64,000 bases of DNA from Reticulitermes lucifugus (taxonomy: Eukaryota; Arthropoda; Insecta; Blattodea; Rhinotermitidae): positions 1 through 64,000 of the forward strand of contig JAKCWW010000288.1 of the NCBI GenBank assembly GCA_026260175.1, in the 5' to 3' direction. Shown piece by piece: positions 9,818 to 20,960 of the stretch; positions within the stretch are counted from its first letter, which is position 1; each line of letters opens with the position of its first letter. The position numbers and the translations under genes were made by a program. The notes beneath the pieces are model-generated. The model saw only the letters and a program-made list of their open reading frames with translations. It was not told where the DNA came from and ran no database searches.

Positions 9818-11469
9818 AGTGGCGTCCCTAGAACAGGGTTAAGCGGGGCAGCAGCTCTGCTTCCGGCGTTTCAAAGAGCCCGGCGCTTTGATATATGTGG
9901 CACAAAAATTTTATTTACGCGATCACCTTAAGGGCCTTACAAATGAAAATATTTCATGACTGAAAAATGGAAAAGACATTAAGATACAAATAGAGGAGAC
10001 AAATTTGCAGACTCGAGAAAAAGTGAACCCTTCCACACAGAGCATAATTTTCTGTTACGAAACCGACCCAAACGCCTGTGTACTTATATAGCGTGCTGTT
10101 TGGATTTTAAGTTTCTCATTACAACTTAACTGTCGTTCTGGAGGCAAGTGTGGGAGAGAGGGTAAATAATAACGCGGGCAGTCTTTGGGGACCCTTTTGT
10201 TTCCTTGTTTGGATGATGACCTGGAGAAAATCGTAACTGCACATAAGCAAAGATTTCGGAGTTTTATATGGTCAGTGACGCAAAGCAGCTGGACTCGTGT
10301 GTAGTAGAGAATTAACTTGTGAGTGAACGAGGTGTTTCAATACTAAAGAGTGCTATTATTTTTAAAAATTCATAATCATTGTTATTTATTAATCGCACCG
10401 TAACCATGGCTAGTAGAGAGAGTGGTAGATTGCGAAAACAGAGCTCAGGAGCCCGAAAAATACATAAGAAAAGGGATAGCGAAGGCATTTTGAAAAACGT
10501 AAAAGGTTCATTAGGAAAATTGGTAGTTGTGAAAAGTGCTTTTCTATTATGAAGAAAGAAAAAGAAGAAGAAGGAGGAGGAGGATAAATTGATGGGCTGT
10601 GCTACTTGCAGGAAGATAGAACCACAACAAGTAAAGCAAACATTATTCCTTCCAAAATCGACGCCGTTTGAGTCGATATTGAAAACGACAGGTGTGAGCC
10701 ACCCAAATTGCCAGATTTGTTAGACAACAAAACTACTGACAGGTGAATTGAAAAAGGTCCTTTACAGATAGTAATTAGTGACTTGGATATTCTGAAAACT
10801 AGTGGCAACCGGCACTTTTCTGAAGAGTTCTATATGCGGAAATTGACGAACGGATAGAGTATTTGAAGCAATTGTTTAATTTGCTCTAAGAAAAGCTGAC
10901 GCCGTTCTTTTGCTTCTGCTGTAAATTTTACGGCTTAAAGACGGCAGGCAAACTGGTAAAGCTCTCTATGTTCTAATATCATTAGAAGGTTTCTCCGAGA
11001 ATACAGACACAGCTTATAGGATAATGTCAACCTCCCCAGTTATTGTGGCGACAGGACAGCGGAAGTTTTTCAAGACTGAAAATGATTGACATATGTGAGG
11101 ACAACTACGGTTCAAGAAAGGCTGGGTGGATTTGCTCTTTCGTCAATCGAGAAACAAGTAGCAACCAACAACGACTACAGTGACCTCATCGCACAGTTTG
11201 CAGTCTGGAAATAGAGAAAGACGGATTTCGTGTAGGCAGCGCGATCGCGATACGTGAGCCGTACATAAAAATTTATTTAAATGTTATAAATTTACTGTAA
11301 TATACTACGTAACAGAAGTGAAAGTGCATCCTTTAATACACTTGTAACATTGTGTCACCGTTAATATCAAATGTACAGGCTATGGAAATTTACTTTTTCG
11401 TTTCAGAAAAAGGGGGGACCGCAAAGATTGCTTCGTCCGGGGTCCCACACCCCTCTAGGGACGGATGTG
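9817..11469 (+). mobile_element. hAT DNA transposon, internally deleted, TTF-type zinc-finger transposase
   Basis: Inverted ends share cgtccctaga / tctagggacg (start cagtggcgtccctagaa; end tctagggacggatgtg). The flanks gtgactca / gtgatctca could be a decayed 8-bp target duplication. The interior encodes parts of one transposase. A start near 10407 gives MASRESGRLRKQSSGARKIH, a basic N-terminus typical of ZMYM1-like hATs. 'TSGNRHFSEEFYMRKLTNG' and 'KADAVFCFCCKF' form the TTF-type zinc-finger region (10790-10930). 'TAYRIMSTSPVIVATGQRKF' and 'QERLGGFALSSIEKQVATNN', 'DYSDLIAQFAVWK' (11000-11225) are the C-terminal hAT dimerisation block. The central catalytic part is missing and frames shift, so it is a non-autonomous fossil. 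Confidence 0.8.
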
Positions 11470-11885
11470 ATCTCAGATAAGAAACCTTTGTTTTTCCATT
11501 TTCCATTTAGTGGTTTTAATACTTTTATTTCGTTTGGTTTAATATTTTAACTTCAATGCCTCATAAGTAACAGCAAATATAAAAGCTGTCGTCACTCTAC
11601 CCAAATACTCTTCAGTGGTCCGAGAAATAAACCACACGGGCGGGCAGGCGTGCTCAAACTCTATGCATTTCTTCTAAAGAATTCGTAAAATATCTAAACA
11701 AATATGTTTAACGTATATAGGTCTAGCTATTAGAATATTGTAAGTATACAACTGCAGCGGCTGTCACTAGTTTTAAACGGAGTAGTCACGAAGTGTGGCT
11801 AATGCCTTCAGGCAGGGCAACTTCCGCGACAGATATGTATTTTGGGTAACCTGAAAAATAACCTTCAATTGCACTGTGAGAGGTA
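11470..11885. other. Unassigned stretch
   Basis: AT-rich sequence between the hAT end and a SINE. Nothing was recognised. Confidence 0.4.
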
Positions 11886-12112
11886 AAATTTCCCCTTTGC
11901 ACGCCATGAAGGCGTAGGGAAGAGTGGAGATATAGCTCCGCACACTGTAAATCTCTGTACACATGTAGTTCAGTGGTCAGATTCACGCTCCGTCCGCACT
12001 ACCCCAGGAAAAAGCAAGTGGTAGCCATTTTTCAGGAGGCTGTTTGGGGTCTTAGAGCCGGAGAAGAAAATTGTGCGCACTCTTACCCTGCTGAGAATCG
12101 AATCAAAGTTTA
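11886..12112 (-). repeat. SINE family A, antisense copy
   Basis: Family order is reversed: 3' part (cgccatgaaggcgtagggaa, gagatatagctcc), middle (ccgcactaccccaggaaaaa, ttttcaggaggctg, tcttagagccgg) and head (ccctgctgagaatcgaatca). About 10-15% or more diverged from the better copies. Confidence 0.68.
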
Positions 12113-12316
12113 ATCGAAATCCATCAAGTAATTTCGGAGATGCAAGATAAGAAAGAAGCGAACATGTTGGTGTATGGGGCAAGTTCTGTCAGAGAAATGC
12201 TCTTTTCGAATCTCGATCCGGACACCGGCCAATGTGACAAGTTGTTCGTGATTTTCTTCACTACCTGTAGGAAAGTAGGGGCATAGGACACCAGATTAGG
12301 ATATAACCTCTTCCTT

Positions 12317-12459
12317 GATTTCAGGCTTCCGCCGCGATGTTGATGAGATCTGCGCTCTTCTGGGATATTAAGCGGCGTCACGTGGTAATTGTTTATCGAC
12401 GTTTCGGGACAACGTATCGGTCCCATCTTCAAGAGTAAAGAGTCCGGACTCTTGATCTC
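12317..12459 (-). mobile_element. Fold-back element FB1, single-arm copy with exact 12-bp target duplication
   Basis: It carries ttcaggcttccgccgc, gctcttctgggatatta, tatcgacgtttcgggacaac and gtcccatcttcaagagtaaa, i.e. the left arm of the family, and then stops after agagtccggactcttgatct. The flanks aacctcttcctt (12305-12316 and 12460-12471) are identical. A single-arm unit with its own target duplication suggests that one arm is a mobile unit and that the palindromic copies are head-to-head dimers. The hammerhead-like motif is on the minus strand at about 12400-12440. Confidence 0.88.
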
Positions 12460-12471
12460 AACCTCTTCCTT

Positions 12472-12929
12472 ACGGATTGTTTTCACCACGTTACAATTCG
12501 ACGTCATATAGTCTAGTATGAGATACATCATGATTGAAGAAGCTATAAGCAAAACAGACTTTCTCGCTTTGGAATACGACTCACAGATCATTCGAAATGC
12601 AAGATCAAGGCCACTGAAAGCAGCGTAAGACAGACCGACTCTGGCAATGATGCTGACCTGGCGATAGGTTAACTTCCTTCACAGCGAAGGGGTGGCAACA
12701 AGGAAAAGGGTGGGGTTAGGGTGGACGCTGCCTAGAAGGGCTTGACCGGCTCGGTCCACTCTCGAAAACCAAATTATTGATTGCGGCCAGGGAAATGCCA
12801 CCCCAGGCAGAAGCAGGCAGGCCCGTACAGCCGCCTCTGCATGTCGTTTACATTAGTGAGGAAGACTATGTCAGTGCCTATCTGTTATACTAAACTGCCT
12901 AATCACACTAAGATAGCGATGCGTTGTGT
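12472..12929. other. Unassigned stretch
   Basis: Includes a GC-richer patch around 12660-12840 (ggtggggttagggtggacg, gaaatgccaccccaggcaga). No family could be named. Confidence 0.4.
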
Positions 12930-13060
12930 GACGCCGTGAAGTCTGGTAATAATTTACAGACCTTTCGGTTCAACGTACTTCCAAATATTTCAGACTAGTA
13001 GATGAAGACAGTGCGATCCCTCGAAACGTATGCATTACTCAATAGACTCAGCAGATTACA
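12930..13060. mobile_element. Fold-back element FB2 copy
   Basis: The left arm gtgtgacgccgtgaagtctg, then cagacctttcgg, faces the right arm cctcgaaacgtatgc...agattacact. The arms are diverged. Family hallmarks (gtgacgccgtgtagtctgg, aacgtttcggaggaa) are recognisable. Confidence 0.6.
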
Positions 13061-13094
13061 CTAATACTTACAATCACCGCCGATATCTTCACAT

Positions 13095-13348
13095 CGCCCC
13101 TGTTTTATAAAAAGGGGACAGCACACAAAACATCAGTTTTACAGGAGAAGCAAAAAACACATTTTAAGGAACTTTCGTTTTTATTGCAACTGAACTACTT
13201 GACCTGTCGAAGTGTTAATGATAATATCATTTTGATAGATCAAATAATTAATGTACAATAAACAGGAAACCTTCTTGACAATTGTCTTTTGCTTCTGCTG
13301 TAAAACTGCTGTTTTGTGGGCCGTCCCTTTCCTTACAAAATAGGGGCG
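13095..13348. mobile_element. 254-bp MITE with about 65-bp terminal inverted repeats
   Basis: The left end cgcccctgttttataa, acaaaacatcagttttacag, gagaagcaaaa is matched by the reversed right end (ttttgcttctgctgtaaaac, tgctgttttgtgggc, caaaataggggcg). Flanks atatcttcacat (13083-13094) and atatctcacacat (13349-13361) look like a target duplication of about 12 bp, unusual for the classic MITE superfamilies. It has no coding content. Confidence 0.85.
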
Positions 13349-13361
13349 ATATCTCACACAT

Positions 13362-14635
13362 TTGATAACATGTTTAATATAAACTGCTTTGTTTATTCTT
13401 ATGTTCAGGCTATTTATTGCTGGTTCATTTAACGACGCTCTCAGTCATTCATAGTCTACAGTCGAAAGTTACGATGTTGAATAAATTGGAGAGGATTTGG
13501 AAGGAAGCGATCATGGACTAAGAGACGTAATATCCTGGTGTATGACTGGAAGCACGAAGGCCGTTGTCCGGGTCGACATTGGAAATAGGAATTTCCTGAA
13601 TACAAATTCAGATCGTTACCTTCCCGTCTTACATTGCAATGTAGTGAATTTTGGGAACACTGTCCACTTGTAAAATTTAGAAAATGTTGTTACAAATGAA
13701 GTTGTAATGTGTGGAGAAACGATGTAACGACTATTATGTTATGGAATTCCATATCTATGTCGTAATGTAGACATTGTTTATTGATATTTGATGGCCAAAA
13801 CACTCTTATGAATTAAATTGGTATGTAAGATATTTGCTGATGGCCAAATACGTAGGAATTGTAAGGCCTAGACCGAGGTCAAACAAACTGTGTGATATAC
13901 CATAATCAAGGATAGCTATTGTTTAGCTGAGAAATAACAAACTGTTGAGATGAAGTAGGGTGGAAAGACGCAATATTTTAGGTATAAAAAGTTGGACAGT
14001 TGCGTATGTATTTTGAGACAGTCATCGAGACGTTACTATCCTCGAGGTGACGTACTGTCACAGGCGTAAAGCCCGAAGCCGTGCTGATTGTCCGCCCCTT
14101 CGTATTACATCTACAAGTTAGGACGGTTTATTTCTGAACTGACCGAAGGTCTTTGGTGGTTCTGGACAGTGATGGGCTAGCATTTAGTGAATTGTTAATT
14201 CAAGTACTGTAGGTAAACCTGGCTCCTCATTTAATAACGTATCAGTTTTAAAAATGTTCCTTGTTTGTGAATTAACTTCATTTACGGGTTGCTCTCTATA
14301 TCTCTCTGAACCCTATGCCTTCGAGCCTAGAAAAGGGTGGTTTGTAGGGTCTGATCTCTCGCAGTTCCTGTATTGTTCAGTTTTATATACGAGAGATGTT
14401 GGCACACTAAAGGATCAGGTCTCTGGACCCAGAGTTCGACAGCCTGATTCTTACCTTATAGTGGCGCAAAGTCTGATGTTCCACAACTAGCAAAGAGTGC
14501 TGGAAGGTTGGACCCATTGCGTCAGAACATGCACTATTTAAACTGTAACATTCCGCATGTAATAAAAGTCTAGACCGTTACACTTCGGTTTGAGCCTACC
14601 TCTTGATATTGTAGCACTACATATATGATATAGAG
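13362..14635. other. Unassigned stretch
   Basis: No peptide or repeat family was recognised. A TATA-like tataaaaag sits at about 13983, with no gene evidence downstream. Confidence 0.4.
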
Positions 14636-14915
14636 GACCGGGATTGCGTAGCTGGTATAGCGACTTGCTAAAAGCTGGACGGTCCGGGGATCGGGTCTCG
14701 GTGTGGGGTGACAGTTTCCACACCCGTCCAGACCGACCCTGGGACCCATTCGACCCCCTACACAAAGGGTACTGGGTCTCTTTCCTGGGGGAAAGCGGCC
14801 GGGTTGTGGTGTTGACCACCCACCCCATCTAGTGCCGAGGTTAAAGAAAGAGTAAAGCTATAACTTTACTCCCCCCTGTGCTTTCATTGCAGGTTACAGA
14901 GTGAAGTGTACCTTT
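14636..14915 (+). repeat. SINE family A, near full length
   Basis: tRNA-like head: A box gcgtagctggtatagcgac, then gctggacggtccgggg and a B box region gatcgggtctcgg. The body has ttccacacccgtccagaccg, gggtctctttcctgggg, aaagcggccgggttgtggtg, ccatctagtgccgaggttaa and agaaagagtaaagctata. It closely parallels the copies at 25328 and 41381. A non-functional tRNA derivative, transcribed by Pol III if at all. Confidence 0.92.
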
Positions 14916-15164
14916 TCTGTACGCAATACAAAACCAGAGATTTACCGCTACATCAACCTTCGGTCACACTCTGTTGATATTGTGACAATTTGTGTGTAAT
15001 TCCCACCTTGTGTCAGTGTAGCTGGGGAATTCTCTGCTTTGGTACTACTGTAATGTTAATTGTTGGGCGCGGTGAGACATATCAAAGACATATTATTTAG
15101 GTATTACAGGGCAGTCAAACAAAAGTCGTAGTTTCAATGTTCCAGAAAATCTTTTAACCTTTCA
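14916..15164. other. Unassigned stretch
   Basis: Nothing was recognised. Confidence 0.4.
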
Positions 15165-15265
15165 GAGCCTAGCGGTTACTTTCTGTACCATCAAGTTTAA
15201 CATTTAAAAATTCTACATTGTGCCCACAGACTGCATTTATGTGTTTTGTACGTATCTCAGGAGAA
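15165..15265 (+). repeat. Dispersed repeat family E, copy
   Basis: Order shared with 20783: agcctagcggttactttctg, taccatcaagtttaacattt, aaaaattctacattgtgccc, acagactgcatttatgtgtt. No coding content. Confidence 0.6.
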
Positions 15266-17664
15266 ACTGCGACTTTTGTCCTATAGAGTATTAACTGATT
15301 GGTTTTCATAAACGAGAGAGTGTCTGCTGTCGGTACGAAATGACTCTTTAAATAAATAATTAAATTTCTTTCTTGAAGGATTAATCCAGAAATAAATAAA
15401 ACATTTGCAATACTTAGATATAGATTCCAGAATAATAATAAAATAGACGTTAGGTTTGGAAAATGTAATAAACTTTATGTGGCCCAATTTATTGACCAGT
15501 GGCTAGCACTTCTGAACACGCTAATAAATTTTAAGTTTCCATAAATGGCGGGCAATTCATTGGCAAGACTTCAGGTTCTCCGAGCCGTTTATATGTAGAG
15601 CTCTGCCACACGTCATGACGTAACATCACTGACAGCCACAATGTTCGGCGGGTTCAGAGAACTGTTCTTCTCAGTAATGAGTATGTTTCACTAGTTACGT
15701 AATTTAACACTTGGAAGTGCAATGTTAAAAAATCGCCTACGTACCACCTGGTTTAAGGATTTAATGTGAGGTGAAACTATAGGCTATATTTCTTGCTTGA
15801 AATTTTCTGAAACAAGGATATCAATGTAACTTTTATATTTTTATACCTAATATATAAAATATATTAGCCATAAACCGTGTAGTTACAAAAGTTTCTTCTG
15901 CCTCTGTGTGGATTTTAAGGTCATCAAAAGACATGGGAGCTTTAATTGGCCATCCAGATTATTGATTTTGTTCATCTTTGTCTCCTTCGTCCTCCTTCGT
16001 CCCTCTCCACAACCCTCTACTGCCCATTACACCAGTCAGCCATTCATTTGCATAATGCACAGTCGTAAGGGAGTTTTTGAAGGGGTGGAAGTGGGTGAGA
16101 GAGGGAACGGAAGCAAAAAAAAAAAGGAAGAAGAAATTGGATGATATCCCTCCTTTCTACAAAGTGACATTTGCCAACATGGCTGCTGACCATGGACATT
16201 TTAAATGGGAAAATGCTAGAGCAAGATAACTAGAGAGAAAAGAGAAGAAAGAGCAGCTGAAGTCCTAGAAGACAAAGAAGAAAAATACTATGAAAAAGGG
16301 GAAACTCCGAAGTAGCTGACAAGAAAAGAGGGAAACCACTAAATTCTCTTTCCTCTTCCCTCGAGGCCTATCTATATATTCTTACTTTACTTCTTTTCCC
16401 TTTTTATTCCTTCCTGTGCGCCAACACAATTTTGAGGTTAAGTTCAGTTGTTGCCTTTCAACAAATTCTTCATTCACACGCGATGGTTGCACAACAAACT
16501 GCATATTATGTAATGTCCGTACTTTCCATTCCATGAATACATTCCAAACTTTTTACACCGAAAATATTTTCAGTAATAACAAAGTAAGAAATTAACAGAA
16601 AAAATCTAGAGTTGAGGAGGTGAAATTAATGTAGGAATTAAATGAAGAACATGACTGCGTCCGAGTCTTCTCCTGAAGCGGACAGTCCCTGACCCACGCA
16701 AAGCTATATTTACGTCCCTATTATCCGCTTAACGAATTATCAAATGATAAAAATGAACGTATAAATACCTGCTGTCTGGAAATGGACTGCCATCTGATAT
16801 TGTGAATAGAATACAATGCGTTTCGGAAGTGAAAGCGCATCTGTCCTTACGTCAAGAAGTGGCTAAGCCCCTGAAAGGTGTGTCCATCTTTATTTAACTG
16901 GACAACCTAAATTAGTCCAGTAGGGCTAAAACTATATATGCGCTTACGATCTTGTTTTTAAACGGAAGATTAGAAGAGCGAAGGTAAATTAAATAATCAC
17001 TACATCACGAAACTCGGTGCTACATGAAGGTGAGTGGGGGGCAGCAATACTCTCCGGTTGCTTTACTCCTGTGTTAAACACTTCTTGTAGCCACTGAATA
17101 AGTGGCTGGATGGACCACGGAGACGGTCTGGACGCTTAGAAGAGGACAGTCTCTGCAAGGAATCCAACGTAGGTCGTTCAGCTAGCGTCAGGACTAATTG
17201 GGCAGCAGATGATGCTAACATGTGGAGACACACCTGAAGATTTAAAAATAAGAAACGAAGGAGTGGCGAAAATATTCCCACTTATTAACTTTCCTAGAGG
17301 GCTACATTCCTGTTTAATAACAAATTGCAAAGACCTAAAGTAACTCAAAACAACTACAACGAGTTCGTTCAAGACAGCATATATGAATTTATTGCACTGA
17401 ACCGGTCAGATGGCATTAATGACAATGTATGCATTACAGCCTTGATTGGCAAAGGTGTACACGCATAACTCGGCGCTCAGGGCCTCATTTGTGAAAGCTG
17501 GAGAGAGGAAGTAGTATGGTCTTCACATTTCCCAACTGACAGTGTCGACATCTTAATTATTGTAACCAGTACGGCAAGTGCATTTCAGGCTTAATTACTC
17601 AGGAACAGCAGCTACTGTTTTTAGTGTTTCACTTACCGACTTTATTCATATCTAAAATACAGCG
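15266..17664. other. Unassigned stretch
   Basis: About 2.4 kb without a recognised repeat family or gene. The short purine-rich frame at 15908-16144 is compositional (runs of a and gaag). No long inverted repeat was noticed. Confidence 0.4.
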
Positions 17665-17829
17665 CAGGAGTGCACAAATCACGGGCGCCAGGTCACCGTG
17701 GCGACTAAATATTGTACAGTGGCGCCTAATATTTGTGGGTCCTCAGTACGTAACTTGCTTCACGTCACGCTTGTAGTGCCTAGAACTTTGATGTGGCTCC
17801 TAGATTTTAGAAAAATTTGGGAACCCCTG
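17665..17829. mobile_element. Possible hAT-type MITE
   Basis: On the minus strand the right end begins caggggttcccaaattttt, the classic hAT terminal motif (CAGGGGTTCNCAAA). The left end caggagtgcacaaatca is a decayed counterpart. The interior has the dyad-like caccgtggcgactaaatatt / cagtggcgcctaatattt. Flanks atacagcg / atattgca match at only 5 of 8 bases. A length of 165 bp would make it non-autonomous. Confidence 0.55.
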
Positions 17830-18017
17830 ATATTGCATCGATGGTTGATAAATGAGTACGAATATGTAGCATTGGTGGAATAATAAATGACAGGGGAAAA
17901 CCGGAGAGTATTTAGAAAACTGTCCCAGCTACTTCGTCCAACAAGTATCTCACACTTATTATGTACCTTGGCAATGAACCTGGTCCTTAATATTGAGAGG
18001 TCGGTGATTTCTCAGCT

Positions 18018-18234
18018 GTTTGTGTGTGTGTATGTGTGTCTGTATGTTGTATGTATGAATGTACGTATGTATGTACGTACGTATGTATGTATGTATGTAT
18101 ATGTGTGTGCATGTATGTAGGAATGTATGTATGTATGTGTGTATGTATGAAGGTATGTATATATGCATGTATACATGTATGTATGTACGTATGTATATAT
18201 TTGTGTGTATGTATGTATATATGTATGCCTGTGC
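18018..18234. repeat. (GTAT)n / (GTAC) microsatellite, about 215 bp
   Basis: Imperfect tetranucleotide repeat dominated by gtat with gtac and gtgt interruptions. It creates low-complexity open frames of tyrosine, valine, methionine and cysteine on the plus strand, and histidine, isoleucine, tyrosine and threonine on the minus strand. These are not genes. Confidence 0.97.
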
Positions 18235-18299
18235 ATGTCAGGAGTGTAACAAATTTTGTATTTATTTTCTTTGGTATTAATTGTCAGTAACGCCTGTTG

Positions 18300-18428
18300 T
18301 GTTTGTACCAATACTTGTACAATACTGATACAATACTTGTACCAATACTGATACAATACTTGTACCAATACTGATACAATACTTGTACCAATACTTGTAC
18401 AATATTTTTACCAGTACTTGTACAAATA
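18300..18428. repeat. 23-bp tandem repeat
   Basis: The unit tactgatacaatacttgta plus ccaa recurs three to four times, with half-units at the ends. Each unit is two related 11-12-mers (tactgatacaa, tacttgtaccaa), so the array grew from a shorter unit. Confidence 0.9.
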
Positions 18429-20239
18429 CTTTTTTACGAAATAAGTTCTAAACTCCTTGCCAATAATAGCGACTGTAGTAGAAACATTATAAAGAGTCTA
18501 AAACTCAGTTCGTCGAAAAGCAGTGACATATCAGCAAAATTGTGAACTAAAGCATGACACATAATTTCGCCAAAACATTTCCGCAGGTTAAGAGCATAAA
18601 TTAGAAATGCTTTTCATTGTAAAGAAGAATTAACATATTCCACCACAAAAGGGATGCTCGCTGCTGATATAACGCAGTAGGCACATGACATAACAACTGT
18701 CGTATTAAAACTTCCATTTTCCTCTGTGTTTTTTCTCTCTCGGTTTCATGACACATTTCTGTGTGGCGACAACTTCTACGCGATTTTCGGTCTGTCAGAC
18801 ATCCAAATCACGGCCTCTCTGATAAGTTTGCCGTCACATCTGGAACTGTAGCACAAAGATCACATGTAGATGCCCAGCCTCTGGGAGACGCCGACGCCGC
18901 CGGTGTGTTGCAATCAACGCCTATGATTTATGACAGCTTTCTAATCTTTCAGCGTCTTCTTCCCACCTCCCAGATAAATTGAATGGGAAAGTGTGATGTG
19001 GGAGAGAGACTGTACGTGTGAAGATATGCAGATCGTAGGGCAGAAGAATGAAGAGGGGGAGAGAGATTGTGAGAGTAAAGCAGAAGGGCGAGATGAGGCT
19101 AACTTCCACATCATTAGGAGGGTAAAATACTAAAGAAAAACGATGAAATGTGAGGGGTATGAAATATTATAAATTATACTTCGAAATAAGAAGAAAGAAA
19201 AGTTGTACGTATACAGGCTTACAATGTAGGCCACACGTGTTGACGGCTATAATTAAATACAAGGAGTCCTACGTAAAACCCGACGTCTGCTGAAAAATTG
19301 CACAGACTTGTAGACACACACTTAACGTTAGTAGTACTATTATTTATTTACCTGATGAAGAATCTATCATCTAAGTGTTCAATCTGTACACTATACCTTA
19401 ATTCTTCAGGTATATTCTCGAATATACGAATCGCCGTATGTGTAATGCTTTACTTACAAACAATACACGTAATATGTACATATTTGTAAGATCAACCTCA
19501 ACCAAATTTAATGTCCCTAGATCCAATGGATTATTGGTTATAGCTATCAAAACTAAAAGTAAACCAAACTATAGCACGACTGCCATCTTATTAGTTTACA
19601 TTCCAGTAACATGTTTCCTCAACAAAAGTTTACATTTTTCCAACCTCATGGCCACACATCAATTCAGTACCATAAAATACGTGGCACTAGTGTTCTTCTC
19701 GCCTCAAATTTAGCGCGTCCGCCATATTTTTATTATCGGTTGTAAGATACTAGAAAGCATTACGCTGAGTGTCATACAGAGACATAATATTCGTATTAGG
19801 TTTCGCGGAAATCGGTCACTGGCTCAAAGGCTGAAATATGGGACATATAAAGAGCATAGGGATCTCAAAACTTACAATTTATTATGCAAGGGAAATGTGC
19901 TGAAACTGAAGGACCTAGAAAACTGAAATCGCGGTAATGCAGAGAACCAAGAAATTACTTGTTCTATTATTAATAAATAAGCACATATGTGCATACGCAA
20001 TATATTAAAGAATACATAGATAAACGGAATGTTTACGTAGCAGTTTGTGTGATGCATAGCTCTGATTCTGTGCAGCAGGTTGTTGTAAGTCTTTGTAACT
20101 TCACCCTCTGTGTGACGTCCAGTATTCTACGCTGGCCATATTTCTTTATGAAAGCAATAACATTTGTCTGGACACCGTGTTGTTGGCTGCTACTGGCATT
20201 CCAGTAAATTCAGAAACAAAGAAGATTGGATTGGATTTA
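18429..20239. other. Unassigned, includes a GC-richer patch at about 18745-18980
   Basis: The patch (gtggcgacaacttctacgcg, ctctgggagacgccgacgcc) stands out from its AT-rich surroundings and is free of recognised repeats. The 73-codon frame over it (18761-18982) is unrecognised. The rest holds nothing I can name. Confidence 0.35.
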
Positions 20240-20720
20240 CTCCATAATTCATTCATTACGTAGGGTCTTGTGACAGGTCCATAGTTTCTTCCAAAGCGAG
20301 TTCTCCAAAGTGTGCGACCTAGTGCTATCTCTTTCAAATTCCAGTATAATTTCTTTTCTTTAAGATCATCCAGTAGCTGCTTACGTCTTCTTCCTCGTCT
20401 TCCCGTCCCTCCTGTCATTCCCTCTACCTTTCCTTCAATAACGTGTTTTAGAAGGCAATTCCTACGCCAGATGTGACCAATCCAGTTAGCCTTCCTTCAT
20501 TTTATTGTATATAGGATATTCCTGTCCTCCTTGACTCTGTGTAATAATTCTTCATTTCTCAATCTGTCAGTCCAAATGATCTTCTCCAGCCTTCTTCAGC
20601 ACTAAATTTCAAAACTTCCAAGGTATTTCTGATCCATTTTCCGAAGTGTCCAAGTTTGAGCACCGTACAAAGCTGTGCAGTAGATAAAATTGCGGACGGC
20701 TTTCTTTGCAGTTGATTGTG
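20240..20720 (-). pseudogene. LINE C-terminal fragment (RKQLLDDLKE family)
   Basis: On the minus strand, mostly in one frame, it reads 'LYCTALYGAQTWTLRKMDQK', 'YLGSFEI', 'CWRRLEKIIWTDRLRNEELL', 'HRVKEDRNILYTI', 'KANWIGHIWRRNCLLKHVIE', 'GRRGRRRKQLLDDLKEKK', then 'TLWRTRFGRNYGPVTR'. This is the conserved post-RT C-terminus of a widespread insect non-LTR element, with the W..C.RRmekI.WTD block and the basic linker. There are at least two in-frame stops. It has no upstream RT domain and no 3' tail that I can define, so it is a dead 5'-truncated copy. Confidence 0.85.
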
Positions 20721-20960
20721 ATGACGCCTGCTTACGGCCTCTTTGTTTGTTTGTTTGGTCCTTTACAGCCCAGTGATTATGTTATGCACCATTAGGTTCA
20801 ACATTAAAAAAAAATCTATGTTCTGTCCACAGAGTGTATTTCTGTAATTTTTATGAACCTTATAAAAACAGTGATTATTTCCCTATACAACCTCAACAAA
20901 TGATTTTTACAACGGAGGCGGATTGCTTCTATTGTGCGGTACGAACAGAGTCTTTACATT
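20721..20960 (+). repeat. Dispersed repeat family E, longer copy
   Basis: Shares ttacagcccagtgattatgt, caccattaggttcaacatta, ttctgtccacagagtgtatt and tgtgcggtacgaacagagtc with copies or part copies at 15165, 35400, 40700 and 52500. Starts after a short (gttt)n run. The open frames over 20834-21225 include this repeat and are not convincing. Confidence 0.6.

Noticed and set aside
13690-14170. Promoter or solo LTR-like segment with a tataaaaag box
   Set aside because: No repeated partner copy, no defined ends or flanking duplication, and no gene downstream; left unassigned.
18012-18368. Long open frames rich in Tyr/Val/Met/Cys and His/Ile/Tyr/Thr
   Set aside because: Translation of the (GTAT)n microsatellite; not coding.
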